Below are positions 27,365 to 35,371 of a stretch of DNA of 64,000 nucleotides, piece by piece. Below the pieces are notes generated by a model. That model was not told the DNA's origin. It worked only from the letters and a program-made list of their open reading frames with translations, and did no database searches. The DNA is from Marivirga salinae (lineage in GTDB: Bacteria; Bacteroidota; Bacteroidia; Cytophagales; Cyclobacteriaceae): NCBI RefSeq assembly GCF_030503855.1, contig NZ_CP129971.1, positions 1,433,501-1,497,500 of the forward strand, read 5' to 3'. Position numbers and translations under genes: made by a program. The stretch's first letter is position 1; each line of letters starts with the position of its first letter.

Positions 27365-30300
27365 ATGTTGGATTTTTTAGCAAAAGGACTAACCAAAGTA
27401 TTCGGAACCAAGTCTGATAGAGATATAAAAGAAGTACTTCCATTAGTAGAGCAGATAAATAAGGAATTTGCCAAATTAAAGGATTTATCTCACGATGAAT
27501 TAAGGGCTAAAACCAATGAAGTTTTAGACAGAATCAATCAATATTTGAAAGAAATTGATGATGAAATAGCGGCTCTTCATACAAAAGTGGATGATAATCC
27601 TGATATGGATTTACATACCAAAGAAGATGTTTTCAATGAGATTGATGCATTGGAAGAAAAAAGGAATGAAAAGTTGGAGGAAGTCCTAATGGAGGTACTA
27701 CCTGAAACATTCGCCATTGTAAAAGATACTGCCCGCAGATTTATGGAAAACGAACAGTTGGAAGTAACCGCTTCTATGTTCGATAAAGAAATGTCTGGCA
27801 AGGCAGAGCATGTGAATTTGAAAGGTGATAAAGCAGTTTGGAATAATACCTGGAAAGCGGCTGGAAATGATACGACTTGGGATATGATGCACTATGATGT
27901 GCAGTTGATTGGTGGTATTGTGCTTCACAAAGGGAAAATTGCTGAGATGGCAACAGGTGAAGGTAAAACTTTGGTGGCTACTTTACCTGCTTTCTTAAAT
28001 GCATTAGCTAAAAGAGGCGTTCATATTGTAACTGTAAATGATTACTTGGCCAAACGAGATGCTGAATGGATGGCACCGATTTTCCAGTTCCACGGAATTT
28101 CGTGTGAGTGTATTGACAATTTTAGACCCAACTCAGAAGAAAGAAGAAAAGCTTATCAAGCGGATATCGTTTACGGAACCAATAATGAATTTGGCTTTGA
28201 TTATTTACGTGATAACATGACACGCGAAACCAAAGAATTGGTTCAAGGGAAACACCATTTCGCTATGATAGATGAGGTGGATTCTGTTTTAATTGATGAA
28301 GCTAGAACCCCACTTATTATTTCTGGCCCTGTGCCTAAAGGAGATGTTCATGAATTTGATTCCTTAAAGCCAAGAATTGAAAAATTAGTACAAGAACAAA
28401 GAAAATTAACTTCTGATTTCCTTTTAGAAGCGAAAAAGCTCATTAAAGAAGGAAAAGAAGATGAGGGTGGTTTAGCATTGTTCAGAGCTTTTAGAGGTTT
28501 ACCAAAACATAAACCATTAATTAAGTTCTTGAGTGAGCAAGGTATGCGCCAAATCTTACAGAAGACAGAAAATATCTATTTGGCAGACAATTCTAAATTG
28601 ATGCCTGAGGCTGATGAGCCATTGCTTTTCACCATTGAAGAGAAAAATAATAATATTGACCTTACCGAAAAAGGGATTGACTTAATCACAAAAGATGGTG
28701 AAGATCCTAATTTCTTTATTCTCCCTGATATCGGAATTGAAATTGCCAATTTGGAAAAAGATGAGTCTATATCCGATGAGGAGATGTTGGAGCAAAAGGA
28801 TAAGTTGATAAAAGATTATGCAGAAAAAGCAGAAAGAATTCACTCTGTAAATCAGCTTTTAAAAGCTTATACACTTTTCGAAAAAGATACTGAATATATT
28901 TTAGTAGACGGAAAAGTGAAGATTGTGGATGAACAGACGGGGCGTGTGATGGAAGGTAGAAGATATTCTGATGGTCTCCATCAAGCTATTGAAGCTAAAG
29001 AGAATGTGAAAGTAGAGGACGCTACCCAGACTTATGCAACTATCACGTTACAGAATTATTTCAGAATGTACCACAAACTAGCGGGTATGACTGGTACTGC
29101 CGAAACAGAAGCTGGTGAGTTCTGGGATATTTATAAATTGGATGTGGTAGTTATTCCTACTAACAAGCCAATTATAAGAGATGACCGTCAAGATAAAGTT
29201 TATAAAACGGTAAGAGAAAAATTTAATGCTGTTGCTGCTGAAATTGAGGAAATGAGTAAAGAAGGAAGACCTGTTCTAGTGGGTACAACTTCAGTAGAAA
29301 TTTCTGAGATTTTAAGCCGTATGTTGAACATGCGAAAAATTAAGCACCAAGTATTGAATGCAAAACAACACGCGAAAGAAGCGGATGTAGTAGCCGAAGC
29401 GGGTAAACCAGGCACAGTTACCATTGCTACCAACATGGCAGGTCGTGGTACGGATATTAAATTGGCTAAAGAATCTAAAGAAGCTGGAGGTTTAGCTATT
29501 ATCGGTACGGAAAGACACGAATCAAGAAGGGTCGATAGACAGTTAAGAGGTCGTGCTGGTCGTCAGGGTGATACAGGTTCTTCTCAGTTCTTTGTTTCTC
29601 TAGAAGATAATTTGATGCGTATGTTTGGTTCAGATAGAATCGCCAAACTAATGGACAGAATGGGACTGGAAGAAGGAGAAGTAATTCAGCATTCTATGAT
29701 TTCAAAATCAATTGAGAGAGCTCAGAAGAAAGTAGAGGAAAATAACTTCGGTACACGTAAGCGATTATTGGAGTATGATGATGTGATGAATTCTCAGCGT
29801 GAAGTAATTTACAAGAGAAGAAAGAATGCACTCTATGGTGAGAGATTGCAATTGGATATTATGAACATGCTTTTTGATACTTGTGAAGATATCGTCACTA
29901 ATTCCAAAGCAATGGATGCTTTTGACGATTTCAGATTAAGCATTTTGGGTACATTTGGAATTGATTTTGAAATTAGCAAAGAAGACTATGAGGGGTTAAA
30001 ACCAAATGAACTTACTGAGAAATTATACAATCATGTTTATGCTTCATATAAAGCCAAAAATGAGAAAATAAAAGATAAGGCATATCCAATTTTAAAGGAC
30101 ATTTCCAAAACCAAGGGAGCAACTGTGAAAGAAGTCATGGTTCCGTTTACGGATGGTAAAAAGCAAATTGGGGTGGTAACGGAATTACAGAAAAACCTGG
30201 ATACTGAAGGTCAGGAATTGATCCTTTCTATGGAAAAAATCTCTACGCTTGCCATTATTGATGAAAACTGGAAAGAGCATTTGAGAGAAATGGATGACTT

Positions 30301-30718
30301 GAAGCAATCGGTTCAGAATGCTGTTTATGAGCAAAAGGATCCACTATTGATTTATAAATTCGAAGGATTTGAGTTGTTCAAAAGATTTATTGGTAAATTG
30401 AATGAAGATACTAGCTCATTCATGATGAAGCTTGATTTACCAGTTCAGGATAGTTCTCAGGTTCAAGCGGCTGCTCAAAGAAAGCAAGAGCAGAATTATA
30501 AAGAAAGTAAAGAGGAATCTGGTTCTGTATTAAGCGGAGGTCAAAACAAAAACAGACCGCCAGTTGAAAAGCAGATGCCAGTGAAATCTGAAAAGATTGT
30601 AGGAAGAAATGACAGAGTTTCTGTACAATATCAAGATGGAAGCGTCAAAAAAGACGTAAAGTTCAAAACAGTTGAGGAAGATGTTAAAAGCAATAAATGT
30701 GTTTTGTTAGATGAATAA
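27365..30718 (+). CDS. secA: Preprotein translocase ATPase SecA
   Basis: SecA is the motor that pushes unfolded preproteins through SecYEG. The 1117-residue protein has Walker A ATGEGKT at about residues 197-203, the DEAD-box-like IDEVDSVLIDEARTPL at about 301, the preprotein cross-linking region, and the second helicase half with VGTTSVEISE and GTDIKL / GRAGRQGDTGSSQFF. It is longer than E. coli SecA (901) because of an insertion around residues 325-475, typical for Bacteroidota. The C-terminal zinc motif is absent: GRND is kept but the CPCGSGKK cysteines are replaced. The final eight bases overlap a SPOR lipoprotein gene. Confidence 0.96.
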   Translation: MLDFLAKGLTKVFGTKSDRDIKEVLPLVEQINKEFAKLKDLSHDELRAKTNEVLDRINQYLKEIDDEIAALHTKVDDNPDMDLHTKEDVFNEIDALEEKRNEKLEEVLMEVLPETFAIVKDTARRFMENEQLEVTASMFDKEMSGKAEHVNLKGDKAVWNNTWKAAGNDTTWDMMHYDVQLIGGIVLHKGKIAEMATGEGKTLVATLPAFLNALAKRGVHIVTVNDYLAKRDAEWMAPIFQFHGISCECIDNFRPNSEERRKAYQADIVYGTNNEFGFDYLRDNMTRETKELVQGKHHFAMIDEVDSVLIDEARTPLIISGPVPKGDVHEFDSLKPRIEKLVQEQRKLTSDFLLEAKKLIKEGKEDEGGLALFRAFRGLPKHKPLIKFLSEQGMRQILQKTENIYLADNSKLMPEADEPLLFTIEEKNNNIDLTEKGIDLITKDGEDPNFFILPDIGIEIANLEKDESISDEEMLEQKDKLIKDYAEKAERIHSVNQLLKAYTLFEKDTEYILVDGKVKIVDEQTGRVMEGRRYSDGLHQAIEAKENVKVEDATQTYATITLQNYFRMYHKLAGMTGTAETEAGEFWDIYKLDVVVIPTNKPIIRDDRQDKVYKTVREKFNAVAAEIEEMSKEGRPVLVGTTSVEISEILSRMLNMRKIKHQVLNAKQHAKEADVVAEAGKPGTVTIATNMAGRGTDIKLAKESKEAGGLAIIGTERHESRRVDRQLRGRAGRQGDTGSSQFFVSLEDNLMRMFGSDRIAKLMDRMGLEEGEVIQHSMISKSIERAQKKVEENNFGTRKRLLEYDDVMNSQREVIYKRRKNALYGERLQLDIMNMLFDTCEDIVTNSKAMDAFDDFRLSILGTFGIDFEISKEDYEGLKPNELTEKLYNHVYASYKAKNEKIKDKAYPILKDISKTKGATVKEVMVPFTDGKKQIGVVTELQKNLDTEGQELILSMEKISTLAIIDENWKEHLREMDDLKQSVQNAVYEQKDPLLIYKFEGFELFKRFIGKLNEDTSSFMMKLDLPVQDSSQVQAAAQRKQEQNYKESKEESGSVLSGGQNKNRPPVEKQMPVKSEKIVGRNDRVSVQYQDGSVKKDVKFKTVEEDVKSNKCVLLDE

Positions 30719-31220
30719 ATTTGGAACCAGCATAGCGTTTTTATTAGTTGGCTTTTTTATAATAGGTTGTGTAAGTACACAGCCAACTTCTACTGCTAGT
30801 AAATCCTACAGTGAAGATTTAAGTCAACATCGTCCAACAGTTGATACTACTTTTGAAATGGAAGCTGAAAAAAGCAGTTTTAGAAGGACAAGTGATGATT
30901 TTGATCCCAATGCTGATGTGACAGAGCTATTGAATAAAAAGCTAGATACTTTAGCAAAGAATAATAAAGAGATTCGCTATGTTAATGGTTACTCAATTCA
31001 AGTTTTTAGTGGCAGTAGTAGCTCTGAGGCTTATGCAGCCAGAGATACTGCAAGAGTTGTTTTGCCTGAAATTAGAACGGATGTGGAATATAAACAGCCC
31101 ATCTATAAAGTTAGGGTAGGAAGGTTCACGGAAAGACTGGAAGTTCAAAGGACATTATTGAAATTGAAGCCTAAGTTTCCTGATGCAATTTCTGTTCCGC
31201 AAAGGATTTATATTAATTAA
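30711..31220 (+). CDS. SPOR-domain lipoprotein
   Basis: A 169-residue lipoprotein with signal FLLVGFFIIGC (Cys at residue 20), a disordered acidic linker, and a C-terminal SPOR-like repeat at residues ~95-165 (YSIQVFSGSSSSEAYAARD, IYKVRVGRFTERLEVQRTL). SPOR domains bind denuded glycan strands at division sites, so a cell-wall or septal role is likely. It overlaps secA by eight bases and is probably co-transcribed. Confidence 0.82.
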   Translation: MNKFGTSIAFLLVGFFIIGCVSTQPTSTASKSYSEDLSQHRPTVDTTFEMEAEKSSFRRTSDDFDPNADVTELLNKKLDTLAKNNKEIRYVNGYSIQVFSGSSSSEAYAARDTARVVLPEIRTDVEYKQPIYKVRVGRFTERLEVQRTLLKLKPKFPDAISVPQRIYIN

Positions 31221-31557
31221 TTTGGGCAATTGATTTTTACTAATGCCTAGCATAATATTTTAATAGGTAGTTAGTAAAAAATAAATAGAATCCACCAGAG
31301 GCGGTAGTAGTTTCCACTAGCGAGACGCTAGCGGAAGGAACTTACTTTTTATGTATCGCCATCCTCAAGATGGTGATGAATACTGGTGACTCTGGCACTG
31401 ATGATTTCAATGACAAATATTTTCGCTATGGCGAAAATCCTTTTGTTTTCTTTTGTTTCTATTGTGGTTAAAAATAAATGTTTGTTAATCAATAAGAATG
31501 AAAGCAATTTTTTATCATTCCCAAAATTTTAGTTAAGACCTAAAATCAAAACATAAA
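31221..31557. other. Intergenic region with serial hairpins
   Basis: No gene is visible. Four structures follow each other: a long inverted repeat TTTTTACTAA / TTAGTAAAAA at 31234-31280; a hairpin TTCCaCTAGCG / CGCTAGcGGAA at 31312-31336; a short GCCATC / GATGGT hairpin near 31352; and the dispersed repeat at 31418-31469. The first may terminate the secA transcript although its T tract is in the stem rather than after it. Confidence 0.55.
31418..31469. repeat. Dispersed palindromic repeat, copy 2
   Basis: TTTTCGCTATGGCGAAAA followed by an arm ending TTCTATTGTGGTT. In reverse complement this is nearly identical to 20683-20733. It stands 88 bases before the M20 amidohydrolase start. Confidence 0.7.
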
Positions 31558-32751
31558 ATGGATTTAAAATCAGAGATTCAATCACTGGCAAAGTCACAAT
31601 TTGAAGAGATAAAAGGTATTAGAGAGCATTTGCACCGTAATCCAGAACTCTCTTTCGAAGAGTTTGAAACCGCTAAATTCATCAGCAAAACCTTATCAGA
31701 CTGGGGAATTGAGCATCAAACAGGAGTAGCTGAAACAGGTACAGTGGTTTTAATCAAAGGTAAAAATCCAGATAAAAAAGTAACAGCTTTAAGAGCTGAT
31801 ATTGACGCCCTTCCTATCACAGAGCAAAATGATGTTCCCTATAAAAGTCAGAATATTGGCGTAATGCATGCTTGTGGGCATGATGTACATACTTCCTCCA
31901 TGTTGGGGACAGTAAAAATCTTAAATCAATTAAAAGAACATTTCGAAGGAACCATCAAAGTAATTTTCCAACCAGGAGAAGAAAAAGTACCAGGTGGAGC
32001 TTCCAAAATGATTAAAGAAGGTGTTCTGAAAAGTCCTGATGTGAATAATATCATCGGTCAGCATGTGATGCCATTGATTGATGCAGGTAAAGTAGGTTTC
32101 CGAAGTGGAATGTATATGGCAAGTACCGATGAATTGTATATGAAAATCATTGGGAAAGGTGGTCATGGTGCAATGCCTGAATTAAATGTTGACCCTGTTA
32201 TCATAACAGCACATATTTTAGTGGCACTGCAACAGATTGTGAGTCGTCACGCTAGCCCGAAAATCCCTTCTGTTTTATCTTTTGGAAAAATCATAGCAGA
32301 TGGAGCAACCAATGTAATTCCTAATGAAGTTTATCTGGAAGGAACTTTCCGAACCATGGACGAAGAATGGAGAGCTTCTGCTCACCAAAAAATGAGAAAG
32401 ATGGCTGAAGGAATGGCGGAAAGCATGGGAGCGAAATGTGAATTCGAAATCAGAAATGGGTATCCATTTTTAGTGAATGAACCAGAATTAACAGAAAGAG
32501 CTAAATCCAATGCGATCGAATTTTTAGGGGAAGAAAATGTGGAGGAGCTGGATTTATGGTTAGCAGCGGAAGATTTCGCCTATTTCTCTCAAGCTACAGA
32601 CGCATGCTTTTATCGCTTAGGTGTTCGAAATGAAACAAAAGGAATTAACTCATCTGTTCATACCCCGACTTTTGATATTGATCCACTTGCTTTGGAAACC
32701 GGAATGGGTTTGATGGCTTGGTTGGCTATAAAAGAGTTAGAAAGTAAATAA
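31558..32751 (+). CDS. M20 family amidohydrolase
   Basis: A 397-residue zinc-dependent amidohydrolase of the M20D group (hippurate hydrolase / N-acyl amino acid or IAA-amino acid hydrolase-like). Metal-binding motifs are present: HACGHDVHTSSML at about residue 102, the FQPGEEK glutamate near residue 140, the lid-domain histidine in GKGGHGAMPE and AEDFAYFSQ near the C terminus. No signal peptide, so it acts in the cytosol, typically deacylating N-acyl amino acids or peptides. The exact substrate is undetermined. It is monocistronic and borders the cassette island downstream. Confidence 0.9.
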   Translation: MDLKSEIQSLAKSQFEEIKGIREHLHRNPELSFEEFETAKFISKTLSDWGIEHQTGVAETGTVVLIKGKNPDKKVTALRADIDALPITEQNDVPYKSQNIGVMHACGHDVHTSSMLGTVKILNQLKEHFEGTIKVIFQPGEEKVPGGASKMIKEGVLKSPDVNNIIGQHVMPLIDAGKVGFRSGMYMASTDELYMKIIGKGGHGAMPELNVDPVIITAHILVALQQIVSRHASPKIPSVLSFGKIIADGATNVIPNEVYLEGTFRTMDEEWRASAHQKMRKMAEGMAESMGAKCEFEIRNGYPFLVNEPELTERAKSNAIEFLGEENVEELDLWLAAEDFAYFSQATDACFYRLGVRNETKGINSSVHTPTFDIDPLALETGMGLMAWLAIKELESK

Positions 32752-32778
32752 TTATCAGAATTTAAGTTTAGATTTCTT

Positions 32779-32808
32779 AGCGTAGAATTAAACATTTAAT
32801 TCTACGCT
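32779..32808. repeat. Perfect 14-bp inverted repeat
   Basis: AGCGTAGAATTAAA / TTTAATTCTACGCT separated by two bases, 28 bases past the M20 gene stop. No T tract follows, so it is at best a Rho-dependent or mRNA-stabilising hairpin. Confidence 0.55.
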
Positions 32809-32926
32809 TAATCGTTAAATAGTTCATTTTAGTCAGTTATAAAGGTCTTTGTCCCCAATTGAAATATTAGTAAGTTTAGAAATGTAAAATAGATATATAG
32901 TTACCGGGGGGTGACAATATTCAATT

Positions 32927-32935
32927 GTTATGGGT
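32927..32935 (+). other. Left border of cassette 1
   Basis: GTTATGGGT is the reverse complement of the bases that open attC-like repeat 1 (33400-33408). It is not preceded by the GGC or by a palindrome, so it is either an attI-like or secondary insertion site, or the remnant of one. This border places the array's left end 175 bases past the M20 amidohydrolase. Confidence 0.65.
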
Positions 32936-32987
32936 AATAATCCGCTAATCTAACCATTATCAGAACCTCCTAAAAACCATTTTCAAA

Positions 32988-33377
32988 TTGACCAAGCCCA
33001 GAAAAAATATCGAAAAATGGCTTTTGCCTACAATATTTGCCTTCATTTTTATTGCAGGACTTCTAAATAGTGGTCGTCTTGATGAATATGATTTGATTGA
33101 ATCACTTTTAGAAATCATACTATTAGGTTTTGTAATTGGACTTATTTATCTAATGTGGAAAAAGTCTACTTCCGATAATGCGACATTTCCAGAAAAGGCA
33201 GTTCAACTAACAAGAATCTTATCCGGAACAGTTCTCTTTTTATCGCTTGCACTTATAATTTCGAATGAGCTTAATCAACATTTAGGTTTCAAGACCGCAC
33301 TGATAATTTCTGGTGTAGTTTCTGCTCTTGGCTTAATTCTATCTACTATAATTTATAGAGTAATCAAATCTAAATAA
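32988..33377 (+). CDS. Cassette 1: small membrane protein
   Basis: A 129-residue protein of unknown family with four hydrophobic segments (about residues 11-26, 39-57, 79-95, 103-124). The only available start is a TTG at 32988, 60 bases into the cassette; the next Met is residue 56, in the second segment, so the TTG start is preferred. No recognisable motif. It is the sole gene of cassette 1 and ends 22 bases before its attC-like repeat. Confidence 0.6.
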   Translation: MTKPRKNIEKWLLPTIFAFIFIAGLLNSGRLDEYDLIESLLEIILLGFVIGLIYLMWKKSTSDNATFPEKAVQLTRILSGTVLFLSLALIISNELNQHLGFKTALIISGVVSALGLILSTIIYRVIKSK

Positions 33378-33399
33378 GCATTCAAGGACACTATAGAAA

Positions 33400-33642
33400 A
33401 CCCATAACAAGGTATAAAACCCATTTGCTCACCATCTTGTAGAGATTTGATTGCTAAACAGCCCGTAATTTATGCTTGCTTTTTATAGCTGGCAACCAAA
33501 GATACTGCTTTGGTCAAGTGAGGTGCTTAATTATTCTAAGGTATTGCAATTAATGAAGTGTATCAGTTTGTGGAGAAAGCATAAATTACTACTTTCAGTA
33601 TTTTATAGCCTAGTGTAACAAACGGGTTTTATACTGGCGTTA
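33400..33642 (+). repeat. attC-like recombination repeat 1
   Basis: Outer box ACCCATAAC, a 4-base asymmetric spacer, then outer stem GTATAAAACCC / GGGTTTTATAC extended by ATTTG / CAAAC with one mismatch, and an inner perfect 13-bp stem GTAATTTATGCTT / AAGCATAAATTAC. The right end is GGCGTTA, with the inferred crossover after the G at 33639. About 85% identical by eye to repeat 3. Much longer than classical attC sites (57-141 nt). Confidence 0.78.
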
Positions 33643-33665
33643 CCTGTAAAATTCTTCCTAATCTA

Positions 33666-34199
33666 ATGATAGTAAAAAGAAAAAGAATTTGGAACACAAT
33701 ACTATTTCTCATGGTAATCCCTGGTGTTCTAATGTTTTTTATAATTGGTATTATAGGAATATTCTCAGACAATAGCATAGGTGAGAAATTACTAAGTCTA
33801 TTTTTTACATCTATAACATTCATTGCTCTTTATAGTGGTAAATCTGTATTAATGAAACTTATTTCAAATAATCCCGAATTTGAATTGACTGAAAAGGAAT
33901 TTATAGTTTACGATGATCCCAAATACTCAATTATACCTTTTAAAGAAATGCTTGGATGCGAGACTTACTCAGGTCACTATGAAGATTTTATAGGAATTCA
34001 TTTAAAAGACAGTTCCAGAATAAAAAGTAATATGACTAAAATCTACAAAACTATTTCTGGTACTCCTCCAGAAAGGTCTAAGATTGTTTTCTTAACTCTA
34101 AGATACGCAAATATAAATGCAGAATATTTAGTAGATCTTCTTTCTAAAAAGATTACTGACTTAAATACAGATTCAAAAAACACAGGTAACAACACATAA
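33666..34199 (+). CDS. Cassette 2: membrane protein with PH-like domain
   Basis: A 177-residue protein with two N-terminal membrane segments (about residues 11-31 and 41-57) and a cytosolic region (FELTEKEFIVYDDPKYSII, then IPFKEMLGCETY and FIGIHLKDSSRI) whose strand pattern resembles the bacterial PH-like / STM3941-type proteins. That comparison is by pattern, not search. The ATG at 33666 lies 26 bases into the cassette. The last codons and the stop (34197-34199) lie inside the attC-like repeat, as often seen in integron cassettes. Confidence 0.7.
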   Translation: MIVKRKRIWNTILFLMVIPGVLMFFIIGIIGIFSDNSIGEKLLSLFFTSITFIALYSGKSVLMKLISNNPEFELTEKEFIVYDDPKYSIIPFKEMLGCETYSGHYEDFIGIHLKDSSRIKSNMTKIYKTISGTPPERSKIVFLTLRYANINAEYLVDLLSKKITDLNTDSKNTGNNT

Positions 34200-34431
34200 A
34201 ACCAATTTGCTCAGCACCTTGTAGCAAAGTCAGCAGTAACCAGCCAGCAATTTATGCTTGCACTTTGTGGCAGCCTCATCAACGGGCGGACTTATTTTTA
34301 CTGACGCACTGGACCTACCGTATGTGGACAGCATCACTTTAATCAACATTCTGCCTTGGTGGAAACCGCATAAATTGCTTAGTTTAGCTTTTCATAGCCC
34401 ACATAGGCAAACAGGTTTTATGTAGGCGTTA
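34182..34431 (+). repeat. attC-like recombination repeat 2
   Basis: Opens with ACAGGTAAC and ends GGCGTTA (core G at 34428). Its interior is strongly diverged from repeats 1 and 3, but both stems are kept with paired changes: outer ACATAAAACC / GGTTTTATGT and inner GCAATTTATGC / GCATAAATTGC. The compensatory substitutions show that the folded form is under selection. Confidence 0.78.
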
Positions 34432-34509
34432 GCGATAATTAGGTAAACTCTCAAACTACAAATCCATTAATCCTTAAAATATTTTAAGAAAATGTGTGGA
34501 TAGACTGAT

Positions 34510-34989
34510 ATGGAGAAGCAATATAATATTGAAGCAAACCAGAAGAATTATTTAAAGCAGAAAGATCTTTTTCAGATGATCTTAATAACATTCTTTATTT
34601 ATTTGGCTTTAATGATTGTTTTCATTTTAGACAGTGGTTTTTCAACTAGTATATTGTGGTTTTCATTAACATACTTTTTTGCGGTCGGGATTGGTTTGAT
34701 AGGTAGATACAACTACAATTCCCCTTTGGACAATACAATCATTTATCTGCAGAAAAATCAAATTACAAGAAAAGGCAAAGAACTAAGGACGGTCATTATG
34801 AATTTTGATGAAGTCACAAATGTGGAGTACGTAAAACATGGTATGGTCCTATATGATACTAATGCTAGCAAATTTTATATCATGTTTGCACAAAATGCAT
34901 ATGCGACAGAAGCTGGCATACTATTTATCCCCAATACAATTGAGGATTTTGAAGAAATAAAAAACTATGTTTTAAATAAAATAAGATAA
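34510..34989 (+). CDS. Cassette 3: membrane protein with PH-like domain
   Basis: A 159-residue protein with two membrane segments (about residues 20-41 and 46-65) and a C-terminal ~90-residue domain of alternating strands ending in a helix (IIYLQKNQITRKGKEL, VTNVEYVKHGMVLYD, IEDFEEIKNYVLNKI), a PH-like layout similar to that of cassette 2 although the sequences differ. The start is 81 bases into the cassette. Function unknown. Confidence 0.7.
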   Translation: MEKQYNIEANQKNYLKQKDLFQMILITFFIYLALMIVFILDSGFSTSILWFSLTYFFAVGIGLIGRYNYNSPLDNTIIYLQKNQITRKGKELRTVIMNFDEVTNVEYVKHGMVLYDTNASKFYIMFAQNAYATEAGILFIPNTIEDFEEIKNYVLNKIR

Positions 34990-35030
34990 GTTTAATAATA
35001 AATCAAGTATGTCCATTATTGAAGAGCAAC

Positions 35031-35272
35031 CGCTAACATCGCATAAAACCCATTTGCTCACCACCTTGTAGCAAATTGAATGCTAAATAGCCCGTAATTT
35101 ATGCTTGCTTTTCATAGCTGGCAACCAAAGATATTGCGCTATGCAAGTATGGAATTCTAATTATTCTAAGCTTTTGCAATTAATGAAGTTTATCAGTTTG
35201 TGGTGAAAGCATAAATTACTACTTTCAGTATTTCATAGCCTAGTATAGCAAACGGGTTTTATACAGGCGTTG
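35031..35272 (+). repeat. attC-like recombination repeat 3
   Basis: Opens with CGCTAAC, carries GCATAAAACCC / GGGTTTTATAC outer and perfect GTAATTTATGCTT / AAGCATAAATTAC inner stems, and ends GGCGTTG (core G at 35269). The following bases, TTGTAGAAA, would be the left border of a further cassette; no matching CTACAAC box is found to the right, so that cassette is missing or the array ends here. Confidence 0.78.
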
Positions 35273-35371
35273 TAGAAATTGATGGTACGTTAAAGGGACA
35301 TGCTTTACAAAGTTAAAGGGACATAGTTTACACTTTTAAGAATAGTAAATTGAGTAAAAACTCAAATTGCT

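Larger units (their letters stand above)
32927..35272 (+). mobile_element. Integron-like gene-cassette array (three cassettes, no integrase)
   Basis: Three units, 32928-33639, 33640-34428 and 34429-35269, each hold one short plus-strand gene followed by a 238-245 nt imperfect palindrome ending in a GGCGTT core. The left border of each unit reads G|TTATGGGT, G|TTACCTGT and G|TTAGCG; the bases opening each unit's own palindrome are ACCCATAAC (33400-33408), ACAGGTAAC (34182-34190) and CGCTAAC (35031-35037), exact reverse complements of the respective left borders but not of each other's. This is the expected signature of circular cassettes inserted after the G of a GTT core, as with integron attC R'' and R' boxes. 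No integrase is in the window. Confidence 0.8.

Noticed and set aside
32779..32808. The 14-bp hairpin as an attI or cassette boundary
   Set aside because: It carries no GTT core and no complementarity to any cassette border; the array boundary at 32927 is defined independently.
33400..35272. The ~240 nt repeats as MITEs, REP elements or group II intron fragments
   Set aside because: MITEs do not carry border bases that covary with their neighbours and would create target duplications; the cassette-specific complementarity and the fixed gene-then-repeat order fit integron-type cassettes better. No intron domain V-like motif was seen.
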